Source of the DNA: Roseofilum reptotaenium CS-1145
GTDB lineage: Bacteria; Cyanobacteriota; Cyanobacteriia; Cyanobacteriales; Desertifilaceae
Direction: 5' to 3'
DNA length: 64,000 nucleotides
Assembly (NCBI RefSeq): GCF_028330985.1
Contig: NZ_JAQMUE010000112.1
Coordinates: 98,864 to 162,863 of the forward strand
The notes below the pieces were generated by a model that made no database searches, was not told where the DNA came from, and saw nothing but the letters and a program-made list of their open reading frames with translations. Below, piece by piece: positions 46,424-56,296 of the stretch (within the stretch, counting starts at the first letter, position 1; every line of letters starts with the position of its first letter). The position numbers and the translations under genes are program-made.

Positions 46424-47338
46424 ATGATGGCTATGTTAAGTCTTATAAAAAAATTGAAGCTTCGGCGATGGATTTATCCCGTGATTTCCCTGTGGGTTGC
46501 CCTGGGACTTTGGGTGGGGAGTCCCCAAGTGAGCCAAGGGTTTTCGATTTGGGATATTCTTCCAGATGTGATTCAATATGTGCAACTGGCCAGTTTAGGC
46601 GATCGCCAGGAAATAGCCTTAGGCAAACAAATTAACCAGCAACTCATTAGCCAAGAAGTCCGAATCTATGACGATCCTGAATTAACGGATTACATTGATC
46701 GTATTGGGCAACGTCTGGCGAAAGAAAGTTACCGTCCACCCACATCGAATTATCAGTATACATTCCAAATTGTTGATGATGATTCCGTTAATGCCTTTGC
46801 TACCTTGGGCGGCTTTGTTTATATCCACACCGGACTGATGAAAGAAGCTGAAAACGAAGCCGAATTAGCGAGCGTCATCGGCCATGAAATTGCCCATATC
46901 ACCGAACGTCATGCCATTAACCAAATGCGTCGCGTCGCTCTAACCAATGGGTTAGCCACTGCTGCGGGAGTCGATCAAAGCCAGATCGTGGGCTTAGGAG
47001 TAGAAATTGCCCTGCGTTTACCCCATTCTAGGGAAGCCGAATATGAAGCAGATCAACTAGGACTGAATATGATCACAGCGGCAGGCTATGCCCAAATTGG
47101 CATGGTAGACTTCATGAAAAAATTAGCCCGATCGCCCTCTAGACCCACTTTTCTCAGCACCCATCCCCATGGGAGAGATCGGGTTAAAGCTTTAGAACAG
47201 GCGATCGATCCAGAGTTTGCCACCATGGGTAATGGACTCGATCCGAATGATTATCAACGTCAAATTGCTGCGTTGAATGGCGGAAGCGGCGATCGGAATT
47301 CATCCGATCAATCCGATGACGGATTTTGGCCCCTATAG
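46424..47338 (+). CDS. M48 family metalloprotease
   Basis: 304 aa. N-terminal signal/anchor at about 15-38, then a protease domain with the zinc motif HEIAHITERH (His154, Glu155, His158) and the third ligand in the EAEYEADQLG stretch. Short tail with polar repeats. Such peptidases (BepA/YfgC-like) process or quality-control envelope proteins. The HtrA gene follows 273 bp downstream, consistent with an envelope proteolysis theme. Confidence 0.88.
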   Translation: MMAMLSLIKKLKLRRWIYPVISLWVALGLWVGSPQVSQGFSIWDILPDVIQYVQLASLGDRQEIALGKQINQQLISQEVRIYDDPELTDYIDRIGQRLAKESYRPPTSNYQYTFQIVDDDSVNAFATLGGFVYIHTGLMKEAENEAELASVIGHEIAHITERHAINQMRRVALTNGLATAAGVDQSQIVGLGVEIALRLPHSREAEYEADQLGLNMITAAGYAQIGMVDFMKKLARSPSRPTFLSTHPHGRDRVKALEQAIDPEFATMGNGLDPNDYQRQIAALNGGSGDRNSSDQSDDGFWPL

Positions 47339-47374
47339 GTTAATACACCACAATCAATCCACAACGCAGGTATC

Positions 47375-47404
47375 TGTAGGGGCGAAAAATTTTTCGCCCC
47401 TACA
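47375..47404. repeat. 30-bp perfect palindrome (TGTAGGGGCGAAAAA arms)
   Basis: TGTAGGGGCGAAAAA is followed directly by its reverse complement. In RNA it gives a stem with an AT-rich tip. It sits between the M48 and HtrA genes, 37 bp after the protease stop; a related imperfect form lies at 22802-22831. Possibly a terminator or a dispersed repeat. Confidence 0.8.
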
Positions 47405-47611
47405 ACCGGAGTCTCATTGCGATTTAAAATGACTATAATTTACGCATCCGGAGCGTCTCTCTGTCCTCCCATTACCGATTACCCATTACCAGCGCAAAGC
47501 CCTACAGTGCGGTTAACCGAAACAGCCAATCAACCGACCAAATCGTTAATCTAATAATATAAAGCTAAACGGTCAGCATTGACTTAACCTGATATCGCCA
47601 GAGTGTGCCCC

Positions 47612-48838
47612 ATGACCAATCCCTATCCATCCGATAAACCTGCAACTCCAGCCCCCTGGAAACAACCCCTTATTTACATTACCCTAATGCTCTTTGGCAG
47701 TACGCTCACTTTAGTTGGGACTCAGGTTTTATCGCGATCGCCAAATTTATCTACTTCAACTCAACAAACCTCTACAACTGTCTCAGCCCTTCCTTCAAGC
47801 ACAACGGCTCCATTAGTACCCACCAGTAATGATAGTTTTGTCAGTCAGGTTGTACAAAATGTTGGCCCTGCGGTTGTTCGCATTGATGCGTCCCGGATTG
47901 TCACGCAACAAGTCCCGGATGTCTTCAACGATCCCTTTTTCCGGCGCTTCTTTGGTGGTGCTACCCCCATGCCCCAAGAACGAGAAGTTCGAGGGTCAGG
48001 TTCAGGATTTATTATTAATCAAGAAGGTATGATTTTAACCAATGCCCATGTGATTGAGGGCACAGATACAGTGGATGTGACGCTCAAAGATGGGCGCACC
48101 TTAGAAGGAAAAGTTTTAGGCACAGATCCAGTCACTGATGTAGCAGTTGTCAAAATTGCAGGAGAAAATCTGCCCACGGTAAAATTGGGGGATTCGGATA
48201 CCTTACAGCCCGGTGAATGGGCGATCGCCATTGGCAACCCCCTCGGTTTAGACAATACAGTTACCGTAGGTATTATTAGTGCCACCGGTCGCTCTAGCGC
48301 CCAAGTGGGGATTCCCGATAAACGAGTGAGCTTTATTCAAACCGATGCAGCCATTAACCCCGGTAATTCTGGTGGCCCCCTACTCAACCAAAATGGGGAA
48401 GTTATCGGTATTAATACCGCCATTATTCAAGGGGCCCAAGGCTTAGGCTTTTCCATTCCCATCAATACAGCCCAAAGCATTGCCGATCAACTGGTCACCA
48501 AAGGTCAAGTAGACCATCCCTACCTCGGCATTCAAATGGTCACCCTAACGCCAGATCTGCAAAAAGAAATTAATCAAAATCCGAATAGTGGCTTTAAGAT
48601 CTCCGCAGAGCAGGGGGTTTTAATTGTGCAAGTCATGCCCGAATCTCCAGCCGCTCAAGCCGGTATCCGTGCTGGAGATGTGATTACCGAAATCGATGGT
48701 AAACCGATGAGGGAAGCCACAGATATTCAACAAGCGGTACAAAATACCCAAGTGGGTAGTTCTTTGAACGTGTTAATCCGTCGTGGAGATCAGTCTTTAC
48801 CTTTAACTGTCCGTCCAGGAGTCTTTCCAGCTCAATAG
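47612..48838 (+). CDS. HtrA/Deg-family serine protease (HhoA-like)
   Basis: 408 aa from ATG 47612 (a GTG three codons earlier is possible). N-terminal signal/anchor at about 20-42, Ser/Thr-rich linker, trypsin-like domain with the triad His146 (NAHVIEG), Asp176 (DPVTDVAVV) and Ser253 ([10 protein letters not shown]), then one PDZ domain (about 300-400; [18 protein letters not shown]). Degrades damaged envelope or thylakoid proteins. Whether it corresponds to HhoA, HhoB or HtrA of Synechocystis cannot be settled by eye. Confidence 0.93.
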   Translation: MTNPYPSDKPATPAPWKQPLIYITLMLFGSTLTLVGTQVLSRSPNLSTSTQQTSTTVSALPSSTTAPLVPTSNDSFVSQVVQNVGPAVVRIDASRIVTQQVPDVFNDPFFRRFFGGATPMPQEREVRGSGSGFIINQEGMILTNAHVIEGTDTVDVTLKDGRTLEGKVLGTDPVTDVAVVKIAGENLPTVKLGDSDTLQPGEWAIAIGNPLGLDNTVTVGIISATGRSSAQVGIPDKRVSFIQTDAAINPGNSGGPLLNQNGEVIGINTAIIQGAQGLGFSIPINTAQSIADQLVTKGQVDHPYLGIQMVTLTPDLQKEINQNPNSGFKISAEQGVLIVQVMPESPAAQAGIRAGDVITEIDGKPMREATDIQQAVQNTQVGSSLNVLIRRGDQSLPLTVRPGVFPAQ

Positions 48839-48915
48839 CGTGCAGTGCTATAGTAGCGGGTAGGGCATAGAGTTGTCGAACGTCCTCTACCCTCCCTTAC
48901 TATGTATTTTCCCCA

Positions 48916-51093
48916 TCATTCAATGATATTAATCATGTGATTCGATCGCAGATTCGGATCGGCCCAGGAGCAAATCAGGCCTGTGGGGCCCGGATCAACG
49001 AGGTGAACCGGTTGACTTCTAATCCATTGGCCAGCAATAGATAGGCGCAATTCAAACAGTTGCACCGCTCCTAAACGTCGAATGCCTGGGACTTGTTGCA
49101 ATAAGGCGATCGCATCGGACATATAGGCGGGTTGACCGAGGGGCCAACCGTTACCTCCTGGACCGCCGGTTAGGGGATTAAAGAAGCGATAGAGGGTTAC
49201 ATTGAGAGTGTGCAGGAGTTCTGTTTGAGCTTCTGGGGTGCGATAGCTGGGGTCTAGGGAGACCTCGGTTTGCACGGAAAGTCCCACATATTCGGGTTCT
49301 AAAAGTTCTACCTGCACGCCCAATAAGCGCCGTTCATCTAGGTAGGCCATGAGTTTGCGATGCAAGGGAGGACTGAGGCGAAACTGTTCGGGAGGGATGC
49401 CGACTCCTTGTGCGATCGCCTGTCGGTTGCAGTCGGGAACCACCAAGAGTTGGACGGTTCCTGGTTTTTTGGGGTTGGTGGGTAAACAAGTGGTGCGGGC
49501 GATCGCCCCATCTCCTCCTAAAATCGTCAAAGATTCAAAGTCTTCTGGAGTCACTGCGCGATCGCGCGTTCGCAACATTTGAGGCACGCGCATGGCTGCT
49601 TGTTCAATGGTTTCTGCTTCCGTCCCATTGCGAGCTGGAATCAGATTGACCACATTGGCGACATAGGGAACCGCAGATTTCAGCGTATTCAGACTGCGAT
49701 CTTCTACATTGCCTCGCAACCCCCCTCCAGTGCGATAGCGGCTCATTTGCACGGTTGCCCCTCTGGGGGGTATGGCTCCATATTGGTGTTCCATGCTGGG
49801 GGGTTGGAGCGGGGGGCGATCCTGTCCCTGTTGCAGAATAGCGCGGATGTCCTTAGCCTGCTTGAGTTCGGCGGGTTCCCGGATCAGGGGGCCAAACTGG
49901 AGCGTACCGGTAAGGGAATCAATCAGATAATGCAGATCGCTTGGACTAGAATTAGAAAAGTCAGTCACTTCTTGCCATCGTTGAGGGGTTGCCCCTGGAG
50001 GCGTGACGATCAGATATTCGTCTTCTTGACGGTCGAGAATGGGCGATCGCCGCAGTTGGAATCGTTGCCCCGGTTCTCCATTGCTGTTACCCAGGAGGTC
50101 ATTTTCGATCAGTTCGCATTGGGTAGCTTCCGTGGTTCCGCCAATGGCTTTGACTCCAATACCGATGATTTGTGGCGATCGCGTGTAGCTTGGTTGACTC
50201 AGGCGTGGTGTCGCATAAACACAGCGCAACCATCGCCCTTGATAGGCGGTAAATTGGGCTACTGGAAAATTCAAGGGTAGATGTAACGTAATATCGACTC
50301 CCTGTAAGGGATTTCCTCCTCGTTGGGCAATGTCCGCGAAGCTAAAGCCTTGGGTTTCATCATCCGATTCTTCAAGTAGCACTGGCTGCCAATACTGACC
50401 ATTCCAGGCTTCCCAGCGTCGCGGGGGGTCAGTGGGGTCAATGCCTGTGGGAGTCGCCTCTTGTCCTTTTAACGTGAGAATAATTACATTGCCATCCAAG
50501 GATTCTTGGGGATCGAAGACCAGATAGAAACAATTCCCTGCTTGGGGTTGAGCGTTGAAAAGTGGCAATTCGGGGCCAGACCATTCCCCTGTGGGGGTCA
50601 GATTCCAGAGATGGGTAAAGCGATCGCGTAAAATTTGCGGCGTTTCCTCGATTTGCTCGGCTCCCAGAAAATGGTTAATCTGAGGATTACCGATTGTTAG
50701 GGGGCGATCGGTACTAAATACAATAGGGTCGAGTCCCGGTTGGCGCTCCGTTGCCACCTCAATCCCCGCCGGTATCGTATAAGACTCTGGCAAATCCGAC
50801 ACCAAATAAAACGTTACTTCTGTTGTCGCTGGATTCGGCGGTTCTAAGCGAATACCGAGCAATTCTAAGAATAAAATATAATTGCGCCGAGGCAGTTGGT
50901 TAAACCGCAGCAGCATTTGATGGGTTAACCAGGCAAACATTTCAATCATGGTAATGCCTGGATCGCTCGGATTATGATTCGTCCATTCTGGACAATAGCG
51001 TGGAATTCTCAACAGACATTCTTCGATCAAATCTTGATATTCTCGGTCATCTAAATTCGCCTTCGGTAATTTGGGTAAGAAATCAAAAACCAT
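48916..51093 (-). CDS. Putative baseplate assembly protein (gpJ-like)
   Basis: 725 aa from ATG 51093 (MVFDFLPKLPKANLDDREY) with AGGA eight bases upstream. N-terminus CPEWTNHNPSDPGITMIEMF and FAWLTHQMLLRFNQLP, and the C-terminal half with GNVEDRSLNTLKSAVPYVANV and RTRDRAVTPEDFESLT, are hallmarks of the baseplate-J/gp47 group of phage tails and extracellular contractile injection systems. No sheath, tube, spike or AAA ATPase gene is in the window, so it is an orphan or the rest is elsewhere. Read in the same direction as the HAS-barrel and Uma2 genes. Confidence 0.85.
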   Translation of the reverse strand: MVFDFLPKLPKANLDDREYQDLIEECLLRIPRYCPEWTNHNPSDPGITMIEMFAWLTHQMLLRFNQLPRRNYILFLELLGIRLEPPNPATTEVTFYLVSDLPESYTIPAGIEVATERQPGLDPIVFSTDRPLTIGNPQINHFLGAEQIEETPQILRDRFTHLWNLTPTGEWSGPELPLFNAQPQAGNCFYLVFDPQESLDGNVIILTLKGQEATPTGIDPTDPPRRWEAWNGQYWQPVLLEESDDETQGFSFADIAQRGGNPLQGVDITLHLPLNFPVAQFTAYQGRWLRCVYATPRLSQPSYTRSPQIIGIGVKAIGGTTEATQCELIENDLLGNSNGEPGQRFQLRRSPILDRQEDEYLIVTPPGATPQRWQEVTDFSNSSPSDLHYLIDSLTGTLQFGPLIREPAELKQAKDIRAILQQGQDRPPLQPPSMEHQYGAIPPRGATVQMSRYRTGGGLRGNVEDRSLNTLKSAVPYVANVVNLIPARNGTEAETIEQAAMRVPQMLRTRDRAVTPEDFESLTILGGDGAIARTTCLPTNPKKPGTVQLLVVPDCNRQAIAQGVGIPPEQFRLSPPLHRKLMAYLDERRLLGVQVELLEPEYVGLSVQTEVSLDPSYRTPEAQTELLHTLNVTLYRFFNPLTGGPGGNGWPLGQPAYMSDAIALLQQVPGIRRLGAVQLFELRLSIAGQWIRSQPVHLVDPGPTGLICSWADPNLRSNHMINIIE

Positions 51094-51333
51094 AATCAAT
51101 TCCTGTCTGCAAGAATTTAAACAAAAGAAAGAAGCGAAGACCGTTAATGGTGTAAATCTACCGATTGATCGCTTTATTATTAGCGGATTCAAAAGGCAGA
51201 TCCCAAATTAAGGTAACCCTATGGGAATAGTCATACCCCTCACTTAGTCTACCTCTTAGAACCTCGAAAAGAAAATAGTCCTACTGGAACTCATCAAGCC
51301 TTACAACAGAACAAGCTGGGGGGATAGGGAGAT

Positions 51334-52011
51334 CTAAAGATAAACTTGGCTGAGAATATAGCGTAGGCGATCGTAATCATCTTTGAGAAGTAGACTCAAG
51401 TTTCGCCCTGCTTGTACTAACCAGGAGTGTTCGGTATGGCGCAGTTGGTAAATCGTTCTCAAGGTAGCTGCAATCAGCGCATCAACTGGTGTTCCAGGAA
51501 TTTCGAGTAAAATGCGAATAAAATCAAAGTCCTCGCTAAAGCGAATCACTTCATCCGGATGACATTGATAGACCGCTTGGTGAATTTGTGGAGGACGTCG
51601 GGGTAAATGCTGATAAACTCTGGAGCGAGAAATTGCTGACTCCAGGGTTTCAAATCCGACGATCGCCGCTCGAAACTCAGTTTTAAGCATGGCAAAAATC
51701 TGCGGCTGCTCTGCTCGCAGTTGTTCTAGGGATAAGCCCAAAGCTCTGGCACGATGGATCGAATCAATGGGAGTAGTGGTGGCATGATACACCACTGCAT
51801 AAACCCAATAGCCTGTATCTGGTTCTGCGGAGCGTTCAGGAGTGACACCGAGCGATCTCACCAAAGAACCAAATGCTGGCATCATGGGAAAATTGAGATC
51901 TTCCGGTTCCAGACATTGGGCTAAAAATTCCGAGGTTGCCGTTTCGATCACCTCGGCGATGTGGTTTTCGGGGCGATCGTTGATGGCAGTTTGAGTTAAG
52001 GGTAAGCGCAT
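51334..52011 (-). CDS. HAS-barrel-like protein of unknown function
   Basis: 225 aa. N-terminal MRLPLTQTAIN followed by AEVIETATSEFLAQCLEPEDL and VYAVVYHATTTPIDSIHRARALGL, a pattern I associate with cyanobacterial HAS-barrel-domain proteins; the C-terminal part (150-225) is helical. No catalytic motif seen. 240 bp upstream of the baseplate gene and 49 bp downstream of Uma2, same strand. Confidence 0.5.
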   Translation of the reverse strand: MRLPLTQTAINDRPENHIAEVIETATSEFLAQCLEPEDLNFPMMPAFGSLVRSLGVTPERSAEPDTGYWVYAVVYHATTTPIDSIHRARALGLSLEQLRAEQPQIFAMLKTEFRAAIVGFETLESAISRSRVYQHLPRRPPQIHQAVYQCHPDEVIRFSEDFDFIRILLEIPGTPVDALIAATLRTIYQLRHTEHSWLVQAGRNLSLLLKDDYDRLRYILSQVYL

Positions 52012-52060
52012 AGAGTGACAACAGAGAGATCGTATTGGTGTTTAAAAATAATTAGGATTA

Positions 52061-52837
52061 CTAAGACAGTGAATCAGGATCGATACTGAGTTGTCGAAGC
52101 TTATCCCGTAATTGCTGTAACTCCAATTCGGCTTGGTCTGCGCGTTGTTGTTGGAGATTGCACTCCGACTCAGCTTGCTCGGCCCGTTCGCTCGGTGTCG
52201 GTATCCACTCCCCAGTTTGATTGTAGAAGCGCAACCACCGCCCTTCTACTCCCTCGTACACCCCTTGCCATAACGCTAATCCTAGACCTAATGGTTCTAG
52301 CCAGACTTTCCCTTGTGATAATTCCAACCTTTCGTATTTTCCACCTTTGAGGACAAATCCCCGAAAGTTGTTTTGGTAGCGATCGTAAGTCACATAATAG
52401 GGAACCTGTAAAATTTTCTCGTATACTTCCCATTTGGTTGGTGGCTTTTTCTCTTTACGCTCTGTGCGTCCTAAGTCTTCATCTTCTGTTCCTGGAGACG
52501 CTAATTCAACCACCAGAAAGGGACTGATTTGTTCTTGCCAGATCACATAGCTTAGACGTAACTCCTGTTGAGTACGGCTACGCTTGGCTCCCAAAACCAC
52601 AAACCAATCCGGGCGTTTGTGCCATAGGGTATGTTCGCTGTCATAGTAGAGGTTAAGATCGCTGGCAATAAAATAGTCATCCTCACGGTAGCGGGGAGAT
52701 TGACAAGTTTGAGTTAATAAATCCGGTTGGTAATCGTGAAACTCATCCGGCAATCCAGGTTCCTCCGGGTCTTCGCTGGGTAAATCATACATCGTTGGCA
52801 GAGATTTCTGCTTGGGATTGGGATACAGTTGAACCAT
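52061..52837 (-). CDS. Uma2-family (PD-(D/E)XK-like) protein
   Basis: 258 aa. Uma2 domain at about 30-200 with the nuclease-like core RPDWFVVLG and FLVVELASPGTEDEDLG. The C-terminal 45 residues form an Ala/Glu/Gln-rich coiled coil (RADQAELELQQLRDKLRQL). Uma2 proteins are expanded in cyanobacteria and of unsure function; restriction-like activity is only a family inference. Confidence 0.8.
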   Translation of the reverse strand: MVQLYPNPKQKSLPTMYDLPSEDPEEPGLPDEFHDYQPDLLTQTCQSPRYREDDYFIASDLNLYYDSEHTLWHKRPDWFVVLGAKRSRTQQELRLSYVIWQEQISPFLVVELASPGTEDEDLGRTERKEKKPPTKWEVYEKILQVPYYVTYDRYQNNFRGFVLKGGKYERLELSQGKVWLEPLGLGLALWQGVYEGVEGRWLRFYNQTGEWIPTPSERAEQAESECNLQQQRADQAELELQQLRDKLRQLSIDPDSLS

Positions 52838-52885
52838 GGCTTTACAGAGAACCGCTTATGGAGGTGGAAAACCTAAAAACAGCCA

Positions 52886-52966
52886 GTAGGGTGGGCAAGG
52901 TACCGTAAAAATGGTTTTCCTATTACCCATTACAGCACTTCGCGCGGTAATGCTTGCCCACCCTAC
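52886..52966. repeat. Long-hairpin dispersed repeat (GTAGGGTGGGCAAG arms)
   Basis: Perfect 14-bp outer arms (52886-52899 and 52953-52966), with further pairing inside (TACCG near 52901 against CGGTA near 52945). Miniature palindromic element between Uma2 and ndhS. Confidence 0.75.
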
Positions 52967-52990
52967 AGATGATTGGCAATTATAACTATT

Positions 52991-53176
52991 TTACTTTTTA
53001 CTCGTCGGATCGACGATTTCCAACTCTCCTAGTCGGAAGGTGACCAACTTATCCCAGTTTCCCCCTTCAAAGAGTACTGCTGCTTTACCATCGGTTACCC
53101 GTTGTACTTGGCCGGTAAAACCATAATAGGTATCTCCCATATTTTTTACCCGTACTGCTACACCTGGTAAGATCAT
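52991..53176 (-). CDS. ndhS: NAD(P)H-quinone oxidoreductase subunit S
   Basis: 61 aa. SH3-like subunit of the photosynthetic NDH-1 complex that helps dock ferredoxin. [20 protein letters not shown] and [20 protein letters not shown] match NdhS. Begins 30 bp after the rodA stop, on the same strand, so may be read through from rodA. Confidence 0.85.
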   Translation of the reverse strand: MILPGVAVRVKNMGDTYYGFTGQVQRVTDGKAAVLFEGGNWDKLVTFRLGELEIVDPTSKK

Positions 53177-53206
53177 TCTTTTTTACCTCAATCGATAAAA
53201 TACCCA

Positions 53207-54478
53207 TTAAAACTTTAGCCGATGTCGGTGATTGGCTACTGCTTCCACCAAGCCGATCGCCAAAAAATTCGTCAGTAGAGCCGATCGCCCATAACTCATC
53301 CAAGGTAACGGAATTCCGGTAACTGGGGCAAGGCCAATGGTCATGCCAATATTCACCATCACCTGAAACACAATCATCGATAATACCCCGATCGCCAGCA
53401 AGGAGCCAAAGTTATCCTTTGCATTTTGGGCAATCATCACTAACCGCAGACAAATTAACCAAAAGACCAATAACAGAATCGTTGCGCCAATAAATCCCAA
53501 CTCCTCACCCACAGCCGAAAAGATGAAATCCGTGTGTTGTTCGGGAATAAAATGCAGTTGGGTTTGGGTTCCCTGATTTAACCCTGTGCCGTGAAGTTGT
53601 CCTGAACCAATAGCAATCCGAGATTGAATGAGATGATACCCTCCGCCTAGGGGGTCTTTTTCTGGGTTGAGAAATAAAATTAAGCGGTCTTTCTGATAAT
53701 CCTTCAGCAGTCCCCAAAAGACCTCACCCAGGAATCCAAAGGCCGTACTCAGAGCAACTGTAACGCCAGCTCCGATACGCGGCCAAGGTAAACTTGTCCA
53801 AGCTAAGAGGGCTAGTAAGCCTATCCAAGCAAACCAGGCTGGAAGATAAAGATTAAATAGGATCGCTGAGATCATTGGAGAGATCAGTAAAATCAGCCAA
53901 CTGGGATTGGTATTAGCCCAGTACAGCATTCCCAAGGCGATCGCCCCAAACACGAGGGAAGTTCCTAAGTCAGGTTGCAGAAACACCAAACCCCAAGGAA
54001 CGCCTACAATAGCGAGAGTTTTGAAGAGGCTCGATAGGGTTGAAGCTCCCTTACTGTGGAGCAGAGAAGCTAAGGTAATTATTACCCCCAATTTAGCAAA
54101 TTCTGAGGGCTGAATATTAAACCCACCAATCGTAATCCATCGTTGCGCCCCTAAAGCCGTTGTCCCAATAAAAATAACCGCTAATAAGGAAACATTAGTA
54201 ATACCATAGATCACCCATTGCCACTGGATAAGTTGCTGGTAGCGCCAACGGGAAATAAATAGGGCTAGAATACACCCAATCCCCCCAATAATCCAATGTT
54301 GCAGCCAATCAGTATATTGAAGATTGAGCTGGGTTGAGCGAATCATGATCCCACCAAACAGGGTTAAGCCAATCACCAGAATCAGCAATAGCCAATCTAA
54401 ATTTTTCCAACTATTGAGTATAGACAGCCAGCGAATTCTGGAACCTGAATTAGCAGAATAAAATAGAGATCTACGCAT
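53207..54478 (-). CDS. rodA: Rod shape-determining peptidoglycan glycosyltransferase RodA
   Basis: 423 aa SEDS-family protein with about ten membrane helices. Polymerises lipid II with a class B PBP during elongation. Signature segments: GGFNIQPSEFAKLG, LQPDLGTSLVFGAI, FIPEQHTDFIFSAVGEELG and PLPWMSYGRSALLTN. Start MRRSLFYSANSG. Followed by ndhS, preceded by a 118-bp spacer of GGTAATA/GGGAATA-type repeats. Confidence 0.93.
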   Translation of the reverse strand: MRRSLFYSANSGSRIRWLSILNSWKNLDWLLLILVIGLTLFGGIMIRSTQLNLQYTDWLQHWIIGGIGCILALFISRWRYQQLIQWQWVIYGITNVSLLAVIFIGTTALGAQRWITIGGFNIQPSEFAKLGVIITLASLLHSKGASTLSSLFKTLAIVGVPWGLVFLQPDLGTSLVFGAIALGMLYWANTNPSWLILLISPMISAILFNLYLPAWFAWIGLLALLAWTSLPWPRIGAGVTVALSTAFGFLGEVFWGLLKDYQKDRLILFLNPEKDPLGGGYHLIQSRIAIGSGQLHGTGLNQGTQTQLHFIPEQHTDFIFSAVGEELGFIGATILLLVFWLICLRLVMIAQNAKDNFGSLLAIGVLSMIVFQVMVNIGMTIGLAPVTGIPLPWMSYGRSALLTNFLAIGLVEAVANHRHRLKF

Positions 54479-54596
54479 AAGGTAAGGGGTAATAGGTAAT
54501 GGGTAATCGGGAATAGGTCATGGGTAATGGTGACCAGTTAAGACGATTTTCTGATTCCTTATTTCCTATTCCCTATTCCCTTGACAAAAGGATAAG

Positions 54597-55676
54597 TTAT
54601 CTGGTGAGGACAGCGACAGAGATTTTAGCCGCGATCGCCTTAGCGACCTTGACTAACGCTTGAGCTGAAGCCGATTCAGGATCGCTGACCACAATGGGTA
54701 CGCCGCGATCGCCACCTTCCCGTAAACCTATTTCTAGGGGAATACAACCGAGCAGGGAAACACCGAGTTCTTCTGAGGTCTTTGCACCCCCTCCCGAACC
54801 AAAAATGTCATATTGGCGATCGGGCAGATCCGGCGGGATAAAATAACTCATATTTTCCACCATTCCCAGCACTGGAACCCCCATCTGTTCAAACATTTTC
54901 AGCCCCTTACGCGAATCGAGAAGGGCCACATTTTGGGGTGTGGTTACAATAATGGCCCCTACCATGGGAACCGCTTGAGTCAAGGTTAATTGGGCATCTC
55001 CAGTTCCAGGAGGCATATCCACAATCAGATAATCTAACTCACCCCAGTCCACTTGATAGAGGAATTGGCGAATCACCCCATTGAGCATGGGGCCGCGCCA
55101 AACCACCGGTTGGTCTTTTTCGATCAAAAAGCCCATGGAAACCAGCTTCACCCCATGATTAAAAGCCGGTTCTAGGACTTCTTTGCCCCCTCTATCTTGT
55201 ACCATCACCTTCGCCGAGTCTAAACCCAACATGGTTGGGGCATTGGGGCCATAAATATCAGCATCAATTAACCCAACTTTGGCCCCAGTTTGGGCTAAAG
55301 CGACGGCCACATTCACTGCCACCGTACTTTTGCCCACTCCCCCTTTACCACTGGAAATGGCAATAATATTTTTCACGCCCTCAATCCCTTGGCGATCGGG
55401 TAAGGTATTCTTGAATTGGGGCGTTTCTGCTGTCACCTCAATATTCACCGCTTGAACCCCTGGGAGCTGTTTCACCGCTTTCGTACAGTCTTCGACAATA
55501 AATTCCCGCAGTGGACAAGCGGGAGTGGTCAGCACCAAAGTGAAATTCACATTTCCCTGGGCATCAATCTCAATCTGGCGAATCATATTCAATTCCACCA
55601 AACTTTTCCGCAGTTCTGGGTCTTCCACAGGTCGCAGGACTTCTAAAACGGATTGGGGATCAAGGGTCAAAGTCAT
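54597..55676 (-). CDS. Mrp/ApbC-type Fe-S cluster carrier ATPase
   Basis: 359 aa. N-terminal MIP18/DUF59 domain (1-85; Cys54 in TTPACPLRE), then a P-loop ATPase with the deviant Walker A SSGKGGVGKSTVA (Lys111, Lys116). Carries Fe-S clusters to apo-proteins. The usual C-terminal CxxC after ENMSYF is absent: here it reads ENMSYFIPPDLPDRQYDIFG, as in the cyanobacterial/plastid HCF101-like branch, so clusters would be bound otherwise. The SRPBCC gene lies 92 bp upstream on the same strand. Confidence 0.9.
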   Translation of the reverse strand: MTLTLDPQSVLEVLRPVEDPELRKSLVELNMIRQIEIDAQGNVNFTLVLTTPACPLREFIVEDCTKAVKQLPGVQAVNIEVTAETPQFKNTLPDRQGIEGVKNIIAISSGKGGVGKSTVAVNVAVALAQTGAKVGLIDADIYGPNAPTMLGLDSAKVMVQDRGGKEVLEPAFNHGVKLVSMGFLIEKDQPVVWRGPMLNGVIRQFLYQVDWGELDYLIVDMPPGTGDAQLTLTQAVPMVGAIIVTTPQNVALLDSRKGLKMFEQMGVPVLGMVENMSYFIPPDLPDRQYDIFGSGGGAKTSEELGVSLLGCIPLEIGLREGGDRGVPIVVSDPESASAQALVKVAKAIAAKISVAVLTR

Positions 55677-55768
55677 AAGGATTTGCTATTGGCTGTTGAT
55701 TATTCCGACGTTACTTATCAAATCTTAACGCCCTTGGGCAGTTCTCATCGGTTTTCATACGGGTTGAC

Positions 55769-56296
55769 TTAAAATCCAAAATCTACCGAGTTTCCTGGAT
55801 GGGTTTTCTTTCCAGGGCCACCTTGAAGAGCCGCCTTCTCTGCTGCTTTGGCTAGAGCTTCGGCGACTTTGGCTGCATAGGGACGAATAAACGACCAAAT
55901 CAGAGGAGAGAGCCATCCGCGCAGGGTGACTGAATAGGAGATGCGAGTGCCCCAAACCGTTGATTCGACTTGGTAGATCATCCTCTCTTCAATTCCGGGC
56001 ATCGCCAAAATTCTAATGCTTAAGAGTTCTCCGGGTCTGACTCGTTCGACAAAAATGCGAATTGGAATGGGGCTTAACCTAGTCACGGCCCTAAAAATTA
56101 GCCCCGGTTTGGGAACCAAACCCCTAGGGACATTGGTTCGTGCTAAGAGGGGATGCCAAGAGACATCAGCGAAATCAACAACAGTTTGCCATAGATCGTC
56201 AACCGAAGCTGAACTAATGACACGATAGGTTTTGGCTAGGGTACAGCGAACTCTACGACTCTTGCGGCCCAATAGCTTAGACAAAAAATCTGGCAT
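55769..56296 (-). CDS. SRPBCC (START-like) family protein
   Basis: 175 aa. Hydrophobic-ligand fold: YRVISSASVDDLWQTVVDFADVS, then FRAVTRLSPIPIRIFVERV and the long C-terminal helix AAKVAEALAKAAEKAAL. N-terminal basic stretch. Ligand unknown. First gene of a leftward group with mrp. Confidence 0.75.
   Translation of the reverse strand: MPDFLSKLLGRKSRRVRCTLAKTYRVISSASVDDLWQTVVDFADVSWHPLLARTNVPRGLVPKPGLIFRAVTRLSPIPIRIFVERVRPGELLSIRILAMPGIEERMIYQVESTVWGTRISYSVTLRGWLSPLIWSFIRPYAAKVAEALAKAAEKAALQGGPGKKTHPGNSVDFGF

Noticed and set aside
49579..50280. 233-aa plus-strand frame opposite the baseplate gene
   Set aside because: Antisense shadow of a well-supported gene.
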